A stretch of DNA of 8,154 nt. Source: Anaerolineaceae bacterium UBA6105. GTDB taxonomy: Bacteria > Chloroflexota > Anaerolineae > Anaerolineales > Anaerolineaceae. Position numbers and translations under genes: made by a program. A model generated the notes under the pieces. It was not told the DNA's origin and ran no database searches. It saw nothing but the letters and a program-made list of their open reading frames with translations. This document shows, piece by piece, positions 1 to 6,157 of this stretch. The number at the start of each line of letters is the position of its first letter. The stretch's first letter is position 1. The DNA lies in assembly GCA_002423495.1 (NCBI GenBank), contig DIWN01000049.1, positions 1-8,154 of the forward strand, read 5' to 3'.

Positions 1-29
1 AGCCAATACACCTTGCAGCTTCAGGAATC

Positions 30-58
30 AAAAATGCCGTGATTCCACGGCATTTTTT
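30..58 (-). terminator. Rho-independent terminator of the tRNA-Ser gene (probably bidirectional)
   Basis: Positions 31-41 and 46-56 form a perfect 11-bp stem (AAAATGCCGTG with CACGGCATTTT) around a four-base loop. On the minus strand the stem is followed by a run of T (34-30), so it should end transcription coming out of the tRNA. On the plus strand it is followed by six T (53-58), so it may also stop transcripts arriving from the left. Only three bases separate the stem from the encoded CCA of the tRNA, making a very short trailer. Confidence 0.87.
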
Positions 59-59
59 G

Positions 60-150
60 TGGCGGAGAGAGTGGGGTTCGAACCCACGATGGGTACAAGA
101 CCCATAACGGTTTTCGAGACCGCCCCGATCAACCACTCCGGCATCTCTCC
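60..150 (-). tRNA. tRNA-Ser, anticodon CGA, CCA encoded
   Basis: Read on the minus strand this folds as a class II tRNA. The seven-base acceptor strand GGAGAGA (150-144) pairs with TCTCTCC (70-64), followed by discriminator G (63) and an encoded CCA (62-60). The anticodon loop is CTCGAAA (118-112), placing anticodon CGA at 116-114, which reads the serine codon UCG. A long variable arm with a GGGT/ACCC stem lies between the anticodon and T arms, as expected for tRNA-Ser, and the T loop is TTCGAAC. The 5' end lies only 20 bases after the stop codon of the beta-CASP hydrolase gene, so part of the tRNA may come from readthrough of that operon; a separate promoter is also visible at 163-192. A terminator follows directly. 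Confidence 0.97.
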
Positions 151-162
151 AACAGGTCTCAG

Positions 163-192
163 ATTATACCTTAAAGGTCGAACTCCTGTCCC
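163..192 (-). promoter_or_regulatory. Sigma-70-like promoter of tRNA-Ser
   Basis: On the minus strand a perfect TATAAT lies at 168-163, and GGGACA (four of six matches to TTGACA) lies 18 bases upstream at 192-187. Transcription would start near 156-157, leaving a 5' leader of about six bases before the mature tRNA. The -35 element and part of the spacer lie inside the 3' end of the beta-CASP gene, which stops at 171. This is a motif match by eye, not an experimentally known site. Confidence 0.62.
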
Positions 193-1571
193 TTTTCAGC
201 GTACACCGGCACCGGCAGCTCGGGGTGCTCAGCCATTTTATCTATCAATGCTTGCGCCTTATCCGGTTCGCCGTGGATGAGAATGATCCGCTCGAGGCTG
301 TCCTTTGTTGAAAGGGCATATTCCACCAGCCCGGTCTGGCCGGCGTGCGCGCTTAGCCCGCCGATAGTAACGACCTCTGCCTTGCGGTAGTACTCCTCAC
401 CAAAGATTTTCACCTTGCGTTCCCGGTCTGCCAGGCGCCGACCAAGCGTATAGGGAGCCTGCCACGAGATGATCAGGATGGTGTTGCGTCCGTCTTCGAT
501 ATTGTTTTTTAGGTGATGCAGGATCCGACCAGCTTCCGCCATCCCTGAGGCTGAGATGATGATCATCGGCTCATTCCAATCATTAAGAGCCTTGGATTCA
601 TCCACCGACATGGTGTAAATCACGTTATGAAAATCCAGCCCCTGCATGCGGTGCTCGGCAATATACTGCCAAGTCTCTTCGTCAAAACATTCGGTGTGTT
701 TGCGGTAGAGCATGGAGGCATTGACTGCCAGGGGGCTGTCCACCACCACCGGAATTTCAGGAATTAAGCCGTCATCCATTGCCTGGCTGAGGAAGTAGGT
801 CAGGTTTTGCGTGCGCCCGATAGCGAAAGCCGGCACGATCACCTTGCCACCGCGCTTGACTGTCCGTCTGATTGCGTCAATGAATTCGTCATAAGCATCA
901 TCCATCGAGTCGTGCGGTTTGTCACCATAGGTACACTCCATCACCAAGGTTTCCGCCCCTGTGGGGAGCACGGGGTCACGCAAGATGGGGGTGTCATGCC
1001 TGCCAATATCGCCGGAGAACCACAGTCGCTTTGGCTCTCCCTGGTCATCACGATAATCCAAAATGACCGCGGCAGAGCCCAGGATATGCCCCGCTTCCAC
1101 CAACTGTGCAGTCACACCCGGAATAGGTTCAAATTTTTCCTGGTACCAGACGCTCTGGAAATACCGCATGGCCTCGATCGCGTCTTTTTGCGTGTAGATC
1201 GGTTCCATGGCAGGTTCGCCCTTCTTGCGGCGTTTTTTGTTGACGTACTTGATGTCGCTTTCCTGGATGTGCCCGGAATCCCGCAGCATAATATCTGCCA
1301 GGTCTTCGCTGGCATCGGTGGTGTAAATCTTGCCCCTGTAGCCTTGCTTGACCAGATTGGGGATGTTGCCGCTGTGGTCGATGTGGGCATGCGTGAGGAT
1401 CATCGCATCAATTTCACTGGGGTCAAAAGGAAAGTGCAGATTGACATAGTAGGATTCTTCGCGCCTGCCCTGAAAGGTTCCGCAATCGATCAGAAGTTTT
1501 TGCCCCTCGTGTTCGACCAGGTGCATTGAACCGGTTACAGTTTGAGCTGCGCCGAGAACTGTTAATTTCAT
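171..1571 (-). CDS. Beta-CASP metallo-beta-lactamase RNA hydrolase (YSH1/CPSF-like)
   Basis: A 466-residue protein of the bacterial beta-CASP MBL family, zinc-dependent nucleases acting on RNA in the cytoplasm. Visible motifs are HAHIDH at 61-66 (zinc ligands H61, H63, D65, H66), the H162 motif in AGHILGSA, and SGDIG at 187-191 (D188). In the beta-CASP part are E212 of MECTYGD (motif A), VDSP at 277-280, SASGM at 340-344 followed by H352/H353 (motif B), and LSAH at 406-409 (motif C). H433 in the IHGEP segment completes the second zinc site. No long N-terminal extension or KH domain is present, so it resembles the short YSH1/archaeal CPSF-like group rather than RNase J. An AAAGGA ribosome binding site lies seven bases before the ATG. 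The gene overlaps the end of ribonuclease D by ATGA, which suggests translational coupling. The exact RNA substrate cannot be told from the sequence. Confidence 0.93.
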   Translation of the reverse strand: MKLTVLGAAQTVTGSMHLVEHEGQKLLIDCGTFQGRREESYYVNLHFPFDPSEIDAMILTHAHIDHSGNIPNLVKQGYRGKIYTTDASEDLADIMLRDSGHIQESDIKYVNKKRRKKGEPAMEPIYTQKDAIEAMRYFQSVWYQEKFEPIPGVTAQLVEAGHILGSAAVILDYRDDQGEPKRLWFSGDIGRHDTPILRDPVLPTGAETLVMECTYGDKPHDSMDDAYDEFIDAIRRTVKRGGKVIVPAFAIGRTQNLTYFLSQAMDDGLIPEIPVVVDSPLAVNASMLYRKHTECFDEETWQYIAEHRMQGLDFHNVIYTMSVDESKALNDWNEPMIIISASGMAEAGRILHHLKNNIEDGRNTILIISWQAPYTLGRRLADRERKVKIFGEEYYRKAEVVTIGGLSAHAGQTGLVEYALSTKDSLERIILIHGEPDKAQALIDKMAEHPELPVPVYAEKGQEFDL

Positions 1572-2707
1572 TCGGTTGTCCTTTCCAGTACCTTAAAAAT
1601 TGCATCGCCATAACGTTCATAACGATAGGGGAAATATTCCATTGCCTGTTCAAGCTCATCCTTGTTTGAAAATTCCATATGTGCCAGGCGGTCCATCAAT
1701 TCACGGGATATGATCGCATTGGAAGGCACACCCTCTTTCAAGCCTACTTGTTTCCGCCAGTTTGAGAGGGCGTCGCGCCGCTTCATTTCAGCATCGCTCA
1801 GGCGATGATTTCGGCGGGGGCTGACTTTTTGGGGGTTTTCCCGCCAGCCTTGGATGGCCTGCATCAGCAGGCTGCCATAGCGCCTGACGTGGCGCTCCGG
1901 CACTGAAGGCAGAAGGCTGAGTTCCTGGATGTAGTGAGGTTGTGTCTGGGCAATTTCGATCAATGCCCGGTCTGAAAGCACCTTGAAGGGCGGGACGTCG
2001 CGTTTGCTTGCAATCGTTTCACGCAGGTGATTCAGCGCGTCGAGCAGTGAGAGCGACTCAGAGGAGAGATCCTGCGCGCCTTTGATGCGCCAGATATCCT
2101 CGCGGTGGGGCTCACCCGGCTTAACGAGGCGTGCCATGCCCCCACCCTCTTCCAAAACCAGTTGCAATCGTTCTTTTTCTTCAAGCTGGGGCAGCAAGAC
2201 GCCGCGCAACGGGATGAGAAAGTGAGAATCGAATTGGGCGTACCTGAGCATTTCAGGCTTCAGAGGTCTTTCCCCCCAGTTTGCCCGCTGGTACTTTTTA
2301 TCAATTGCAAAACCGAAATGCTTTTCAACCAAAGCCGCAAATCCCAGGTTGGGCTCCGCCAGAGCGGTGGCGGCGATCATGGTGTCAAAGATATTATGAA
2401 AGCTAAAGTCGAAGTCCCGCTTGAGGCAGGCGACGTCGTAATCCCCGGCATGAAAGATTTTTTGAATGTCCGACCGGGCAAATAGCGCGCCCAGATTGCT
2501 CAGATCCTTGAAGGCAAAGGGATCCAGCAGGAAATCGCGCTTCGAACTGGAAAGCTGAATCAGGCAAACCCGCTCATGATAGGCGTGCAGGCTGTTCGAT
2601 TCGGTGTCAATCGCGATGGTGTCCTGGGTGGCTAAATGCGCCAGCATTTGCTGGTAGGTTTCAGGGTTGTTGACGATGCGTGCCAACGGCATCTGTGATA
2701 ATTCCAT
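1568..2707 (-). CDS. rnd: Ribonuclease D (DEDDy 3'-5' exoribonuclease with HRDC domains)
   Basis: The longest frame from the ATG at 2728 gives 386 residues; I prefer the ATG at 2707 (379 residues, MELSQMPLARI...) because a perfect TATAAT lies between the two ATGs, six bases before the second. Numbering on the longest frame, the exonuclease domain holds Exo I D41-T-E43, Exo II HAGDYD (93-98, D98) and Exo III Y163-x3-D167, the DEDDy signature. An HRDC domain follows at about 222-295, and the tail (about 313-382) looks like a second HRDC-type fold, as in full-length RNase D. The family trims the 3' ends of tRNA precursors and other small RNAs, shortening towards the CCA end. The gene is first of an operon with the beta-CASP hydrolase (ATGA overlap), ahead of tRNA-Ser. 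All catalytic acids are present. The family call is firm; the start is not. Confidence 0.93.
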   Translation of the reverse strand: MELSQMPLARIVNNPETYQQMLAHLATQDTIAIDTESNSLHAYHERVCLIQLSSSKRDFLLDPFAFKDLSNLGALFARSDIQKIFHAGDYDVACLKRDFDFSFHNIFDTMIAATALAEPNLGFAALVEKHFGFAIDKKYQRANWGERPLKPEMLRYAQFDSHFLIPLRGVLLPQLEEKERLQLVLEEGGGMARLVKPGEPHREDIWRIKGAQDLSSESLSLLDALNHLRETIASKRDVPPFKVLSDRALIEIAQTQPHYIQELSLLPSVPERHVRRYGSLLMQAIQGWRENPQKVSPRRNHRLSDAEMKRRDALSNWRKQVGLKEGVPSNAIISRELMDRLAHMEFSNKDELEQAMEYFPYRYERYGDAIFKVLERTTE

Positions 2708-2713
2708 AGAGTT

Positions 2714-2742
2714 ATTATAACCTTCCATTTAAGACTTCAGAA
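2714..2742 (-). promoter_or_regulatory. Candidate promoter of rnd, giving a leaderless mRNA
   Basis: On the minus strand a perfect TATAAT occupies 2719-2714. The A of the ATG at 2707 is the seventh base after it, the normal transcription start position. At 17 bases upstream the -35 region reads TTCTGA (2742-2737), only three of six matches, so the promoter rests mainly on its -10. If it is real, the more upstream ATG at 2728 is not in the transcript. It is a motif match by eye. Confidence 0.48.
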
Positions 2743-2909
2743 AAACCGACACTTCCTGATGCCTGCGTTCTCAAAATGATCTGCCTTTGAAATTTTCCCA
2801 TTGCAAGCGTGTTGTTAGCCCTGTCGGACATGCAAACAAATCAGCAGCCCAGCCATCCTCTGGAGTTTAGTCAGACAAGCCCTCTGTCGAATACTTAGGG
2901 GAACAAATT

Positions 2910-4292
2910 TCAGGGAATCAAGACTTCCAGGTAATTTTGCGGCAACCAGCCTATGCGCCCCTGATCATCCCGGATTTTTACCCACACCAATCCATCATAA
3001 TTCTGTTGGTCGTGGTAAACCATCACCAATTGAGAGAAGTACAGTCTGCCAATAGACGGACCGCCAGGTTCCTGATAAAGGGTTAGAGCAGGAGTATTCG
3101 GCCAGATGATCCGTGCCTGGAAGGGTACCGGTGTGTTTGTTGGTGTTGGGGTAAAGGTAGGCTCAGGCGTCTGGGTTGGTGTGGCAGTCGCAGTAGGAAG
3201 TGGTGTTCTGGTTGAGGTTGGTGTTGCGCTAGGTCCGGGAGTTAAGGTTGGTGTCAGCGTCGGCGGTACCAATGGACTAAGCTCTCGGAACAAAACTTGT
3301 TCAACTCTTAACGATACCTTTCGATTAAGTCCGGATGCAATAGCTTCCTGCAGACTGACAATTTCCTGCCAGTACAAAGACCTGCTTGTATGCAAGGTCA
3401 GACTTAATTCCAGCACTTCCGGACTGATTACAAAGTTGGTTTTTTCCAGTTGAGCGTTAGGAAGTAAAGCAACTTCCCTTTCCACAACCGCATTGATCCA
3501 ACGTGTCTCTTCTGCCTGTCGAATGACGCGCAAACTAAAATAAGATAAAGGAATCAGAAGAATGATTACAAGAACAGTAGAAACCCAAATAGTTGTGTGA
3601 ACTTTCGCGTCACCAAAACGATGTTCCTTGGAAAAGCCTCTGGCAAGAAATACCAAACCGGAAGCAAAAGCAATCGCAACCGCGTTGGTAATGAAGAGTA
3701 AACCCGAACCACTGGCAACCTGCCAATTTTGCAGAGCCAACCCTACACCTATGGTGCAGATAGGCGGCATCAGGGCAGTAGCAATGGCGACACCAGGCAA
3801 AGCAGCTGAAAGTTTGGGGCGGGTAATCGCATAAGCAGCTGCCAATCCGCCTGCAATCGCGATGGTCAGATCCACAGGGGAAGATCTCGTCCGAGACATA
3901 ACTTCACCTGGTATCTGATGCAAAGAAATAAAGGGAAGTTCATCGTTGACCCAGGTTAGAAGCACAGAGACCGCGATGGAAAGCAGTGCGCCAAATAGTA
4001 AAGTCAGGAGGGCGTCTTTGAGCAACTTCTTTTCCCCGGTAGTTGTTGCCAGACCTATCCCCAATATTGGCGACATTAAGGGAGCCACAACCATTGCGCC
4101 AATAATCACAGCCGGAGAGTCCGAGAGCAGACCCAAAGTGGCAATCGAACTCGAAAGAGCTACCAGAATAAAATAGTCAAAGTTCGCTTTTGAATCATCC
4201 TGGACGTCAGCGATGATTATCCGCCGCTGTTCCATTGTCAGCCTTGGAATGCTTCGAATCAATTTTGAGGGACGATGATTGTTACTTGGCAT
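2910..4292 (-). CDS. DUF389 membrane protein with Thr-Pro linker and C-terminal SH3 domain
   Basis: A 460-residue protein. Residues about 20-256 match the DUF389 (TIGR00341-type) hydrophobic family, with about seven membrane segments near 38-58, 60-82, 92-114, 141-158, 163-188, 195-218 and 233-256. These include the glycine- and proline-rich stretches IIGAMVVAPLMSPILG (63-78) and ATALMPP (171-177). A soluble region (257-340) follows, then a low-complexity Thr/Pro/Ala linker (341-390), then an SH3-type domain (about 392-458) with the LVWVKI and GRIGWLP motifs. Bacterial SH3 domains of this kind usually sit outside the membrane and bind wall or surface polymers, so the tail is probably extracytoplasmic; this is inference. 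The molecular function of DUF389 is not established. The gene stands alone, is divergent from the phosphatase gene, and looks somewhat richer in A+T than its neighbours. The ribosome binding site is weak (GGAATAAGAG just before the ATG). Confidence 0.9.
   Translation of the reverse strand: MPSNNHRPSKLIRSIPRLTMEQRRIIIADVQDDSKANFDYFILVALSSSIATLGLLSDSPAVIIGAMVVAPLMSPILGIGLATTTGEKKLLKDALLTLLFGALLSIAVSVLLTWVNDELPFISLHQIPGEVMSRTRSSPVDLTIAIAGGLAAAYAITRPKLSAALPGVAIATALMPPICTIGVGLALQNWQVASGSGLLFITNAVAIAFASGLVFLARGFSKEHRFGDAKVHTTIWVSTVLVIILLIPLSYFSLRVIRQAEETRWINAVVEREVALLPNAQLEKTNFVISPEVLELSLTLHTSRSLYWQEIVSLQEAIASGLNRKVSLRVEQVLFRELSPLVPPTLTPTLTPGPSATPTSTRTPLPTATATPTQTPEPTFTPTPTNTPVPFQARIIWPNTPALTLYQEPGGPSIGRLYFSQLVMVYHDQQNYDGLVWVKIRDDQGRIGWLPQNYLEVLIP
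3123..3270 (-). repeat. Low-complexity Thr-Pro coding repeat
   Basis: This stretch encodes the linker of the DUF389-SH3 protein. It is built from short degenerate units coding for Thr-Pro, Thr-Ala and Pro-Thr-Pro steps, seen on the plus strand as recurring GTTGGTGT- and GGAGT-like words. The units are diverged rather than identical, so the tract is protein-level low complexity rather than a perfect microsatellite. It could still vary in length between strains through slippage or recombination. Confidence 0.7.
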
Positions 4293-4356
4293 CTCTTATT
4301 CCGCACTTGATTCTAAATTTTACCCGAATTTCATAATCTCACTTGTCAATCGGAGA

Positions 4357-4385
4357 GATCCCAGGATTGTTCGCTTCTTGGGATC
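4357..4385. repeat. Inverted repeat in the divergent intergenic region
   Basis: GATCCCA (4357-4363) is repeated in inverse at 4379-4385 (TGGGATC). The stem extends inward by three more pairs, one of them G-U, leaving a nine-base loop. No T run follows closely on either strand, so it does not look like a terminator. It lies between the divergent DUF389 and phosphatase genes, where an operator or a 5' RNA structure would be possible. Its role is unknown. Confidence 0.35.
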
Positions 4386-4450
4386 ACATCAAAATTTTTG
4401 GACGAATTGTTCGGTTTAATCATCAATCACCTGTTTCAATCCTAAAGGTT

Positions 4451-4478
4451 TGATAAACTACTAAGTGTGAACAGGAGG
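4451..4478 (+). promoter_or_regulatory. Possible extended -10 promoter and strong ribosome binding site for the phosphatase-dtd operon
   Basis: TGATAAACT at 4451-4459 reads as an extended -10 element (TG, one base, then TAAACT, four of six matches). No convincing -35 lies 16-18 bases upstream. Transcription would start near 4466, leaving a leader of about 18 bases. AGGAGG at 4473-4478, five bases before the ATG at 4484, is a near-ideal Shine-Dalgarno sequence and fixes the start of the phosphatase gene. The ribosome binding site is solid; the promoter is tentative. Confidence 0.45.
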
Positions 4479-4483
4479 TAGTT

Positions 4484-5062
4484 ATGCATCTGGTTATGGT
4501 ACGGCATGGAGAACAGGATTATACGGTCACTGAAGGTCGCGGCTTTCCGGGTCCGGCGCGCGAGTTGGCCCCGCTGACGGAACGGGGCGTTGCCCAGGCG
4601 GAAGCGGTGGCAAAAGACCCGCGCTTGCAGGGCTGCCAGCTGATTGTCAGTTCCCCCTATACACGCGCGCTGCAAACAGCGGCTGTCATCTCCCGCCGGC
4701 TCGATCTGCCAATCGAGGTCGCATTTGACATCCACGAGTGGTTGATTGATACGCAGTACAAAAACCGCGATTTCACTGATACCCTGGCAGCCATCGAGGA
4801 AGCCAGCCGATTTAAGGGCGTGCGCACGCCCGATGCAAAACTAAACTGGGAGGGTTACGACCAAGTTGCGCGGCGTGCGGCTTCGGCCTTGCTGCCTTAC
4901 CTGGCATACGAAAAAATTATTGTTGTAACACATGGATATGTGATGAAACAATTTTACAATCCCGGTCGCATTCCTCATTGTGGGATTGTGGAAGTGGATT
5001 TTGACGAAAACTTTACCTGGCCGGGCTACATTGAGCGCGGGTCACGCAAGGAACTGCGATGA
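4484..5062 (+). CDS. Histidine phosphatase family protein (phosphoglycerate-mutase-like)
   Basis: A 192-residue protein of the histidine phosphatase superfamily (branch 1). The nucleophile motif RHG is at 7-9 (H8 takes the phosphate), with the supporting R61 in SSPYTRALQT, the probable acid E85 in IHEW, and the second histidine H150 in VVTHGYVM. All core residues for phosphohydrolase or phosphomutase chemistry are present. It is shorter than true cofactor-dependent phosphoglycerate mutase (about 230-250 residues), so a phosphatase on a small phosphorylated metabolite is more likely; the substrate cannot be read from sequence. AGGAGG five bases upstream supports the ATG. Its last codons overlap the start of dtd by ATGA, so the two are probably made together, although no direct biochemical link is evident. 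Confidence 0.92.
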   Translation: MHLVMVRHGEQDYTVTEGRGFPGPARELAPLTERGVAQAEAVAKDPRLQGCQLIVSSPYTRALQTAAVISRRLDLPIEVAFDIHEWLIDTQYKNRDFTDTLAAIEEASRFKGVRTPDAKLNWEGYDQVARRAASALLPYLAYEKIIVVTHGYVMKQFYNPGRIPHCGIVEVDFDENFTWPGYIERGSRKELR

Positions 5063-5505
5063 GAGCGGTCCTTCAGCGGGTTAGCAGCGGAAGTGTGACC
5101 GTTGATAACGAAATAGTCGCTCAAATCGGGCTGGGATATGTGATTCTGCTTGGGATTGGCCCAGGGGACACGCCGGCAATCGCCCGGGAACTGGCTGAAA
5201 AGGCGGCCTACCTGCGCGTGTTTGAGGATGACGCCGGCAAGATGAACCGCTCAGTGATGGATGTGAACGGCGAGGTGATCGTCGTTTCGCAGTTTACCCT
5301 TTATGCCGACACCAGCCGCGGCAGGCGCCCATCTTTCATCAATGCCGCCAAACCAGAATTGGCTGAGCCCCTGGTGGAGGTATTCTCTACCCGTCTGCGC
5401 GAATTTGGCATTGCCACCCAGCAAGGCGTTTTTGGCGCGCACATGGTGGTGGACATCCGCAATGACGGACCAGTGACAATCCTTTTGGAGCTGCCGCAGA
5501 TTTGA
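5059..5505 (+). CDS. dtd: D-aminoacyl-tRNA deacylase (Dtd)
   Basis: A 148-residue protein of the usual length for DTD. It removes D-amino acids (and glycine from mischarged tRNA-Ala) from tRNA in the cytoplasm, as a chirality check in translation. The N-terminus MRAVLQRV is typical. The two signature motifs are present: SQFT at 77-80, and the NDGPVT segment at 135-140 with the Gly-cisPro pair G137-P138 that projects into the active site of the partner subunit in the dimer. FGAHM (125-129) and KMNRS (61-65) are further family blocks. Translation is probably coupled to the upstream phosphatase gene through the ATGA overlap. The stop codon lies four bases from that of the converging bactofilin gene. 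Confidence 0.97.
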   Translation: MRAVLQRVSSGSVTVDNEIVAQIGLGYVILLGIGPGDTPAIARELAEKAAYLRVFEDDAGKMNRSVMDVNGEVIVVSQFTLYADTSRGRRPSFINAAKPELAEPLVEVFSTRLREFGIATQQGVFGAHMVVDIRNDGPVTILLELPQI

Positions 5506-5509
5506 TCGA

Positions 5510-6106
5510 TTAATTATCCCAGGGGGATTTCAGTTTGGGTTTTTCTGGTATTTTAGCTTCGCTTACCTGCTGCTCGGCTGCAGGTTGTTGTGGTTCATCT
5601 TCGACATTCGTTTGGGGAGCTTCGGGCAGAGTCGGTTCGGGGATAAGTTCTTCCTGCATTTCGGGTTGGACCACTGGCATCTCAAACTCATCAAAAGGAC
5701 GTTCCTCTTCGAGTTGGATCTCAATTTGTTCTTCCATGCGCATCTGACCGCGCAGGAAAGCTCCGTCCTCACTGCTGAAATTAACCGCCACCACATCGCC
5801 CCACACCCGCCCGGTTGAGCGGATCTCCAGCTTCTGGCAGGTGATGTTACCCTGCACGGTTCCAGCCACCACGACGGTTTCAGCTTTCAGCTCGGGGCAA
5901 ATGAGCTTGCCGGTCTCGCCGATTACAACCAAACCCTTGATGACGATATCGCCCTGCATGGTGCCTTCAATGCGCACACCACCCGTGCCGTGCAGATCAC
6001 CAATCCAGTGGATTCCCGGTCCCAAAACAGTACTGACCCGGGCTTGTAGCCTCTCGGGGGTAAAAATAGGCGTGTCCTTCTTACGCGAAAAAATATTCAT
6101 CGTCAC
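5510..6106 (-). CDS. Bactofilin (polymer-forming cytoskeletal protein)
   Basis: Residues about 25-125 form a bactofilin (formerly DUF583) beta-helix core, with repeated hydrophobic/glycine rungs such as GVRIEGTMQGDIVIKG, VVVAGTVQGNITC and LEIRSTGRVWGDV. Such proteins polymerise without nucleotide into filaments at the membrane and help shape cells or position wall enzymes. The N-terminus is short and charged, with no clear transmembrane segment. The C-terminal third (about 132-198) is acidic and rich in Pro, Glu and Gln, so probably disordered, and unusually long for a small bactofilin. The longest frame starts with GTG at 6106; an in-frame ATG two codons later (6100) is equally likely, and neither has a good Shine-Dalgarno. 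TAAGAT at 6113-6108, seven bases before that ATG, could be a weak -10. The upstream glycosylase gene ends 51 bases away on the same strand. Confidence 0.92.
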   Translation of the reverse strand: MTMNIFSRKKDTPIFTPERLQARVSTVLGPGIHWIGDLHGTGGVRIEGTMQGDIVIKGLVVIGETGKLICPELKAETVVVAGTVQGNITCQKLEIRSTGRVWGDVVAVNFSSEDGAFLRGQMRMEEQIEIQLEEERPFDEFEMPVVQPEMQEELIPEPTLPEAPQTNVEDEPQQPAAEQQVSEAKIPEKPKLKSPWDN

Positions 6107-6157
6107 AATCTTACACTATCTTTCCTGCGGCAAACAGGTCCGTCCAGCATGCCACCT

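Noticed and set aside
60..150. tRNA gene as a possible integration site for a mobile element
   Set aside because: No integrase, no direct repeat of the tRNA 3' end and no foreign-looking genes are visible in the window; the flank left of the terminator is only 30 bases long.
807..1529. A 240-codon open frame on the plus strand
   Set aside because: It lies wholly opposite the beta-CASP gene, whose zinc and beta-CASP motifs are intact. The plus-strand protein resembles no family I recognise and lacks a ribosome binding site, so it is an antisense shadow.
2729..2909. Imperfect direct repeat AGCCCTGTCG / AGCCCTCTGTCG (about 2817 and 2878) in the gap after the DUF389 gene
   Set aside because: Only two short, unequal copies about 60 bases apart, with no associated gene, hairpin or T run. 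Chance is enough to explain it; I see no gene, RNA or terminator in this 181-base gap.
3106..3453. Plus-strand open frame with a Val-Gly repeat pattern
   Set aside because: The pattern is the antisense reading of the Thr-Pro linker in the DUF389 protein, not a separate repeat protein.
4317..4349. Perfect TTGACA (4349-4344, minus) with TAAAAT (4322-4317) upstream of the DUF389 gene
   Set aside because: The spacer is 21 bases, too long for an ordinary sigma-70 promoter, and no better -10 lies 16-18 bases from the TTGACA. The gene's promoter is left unassigned.
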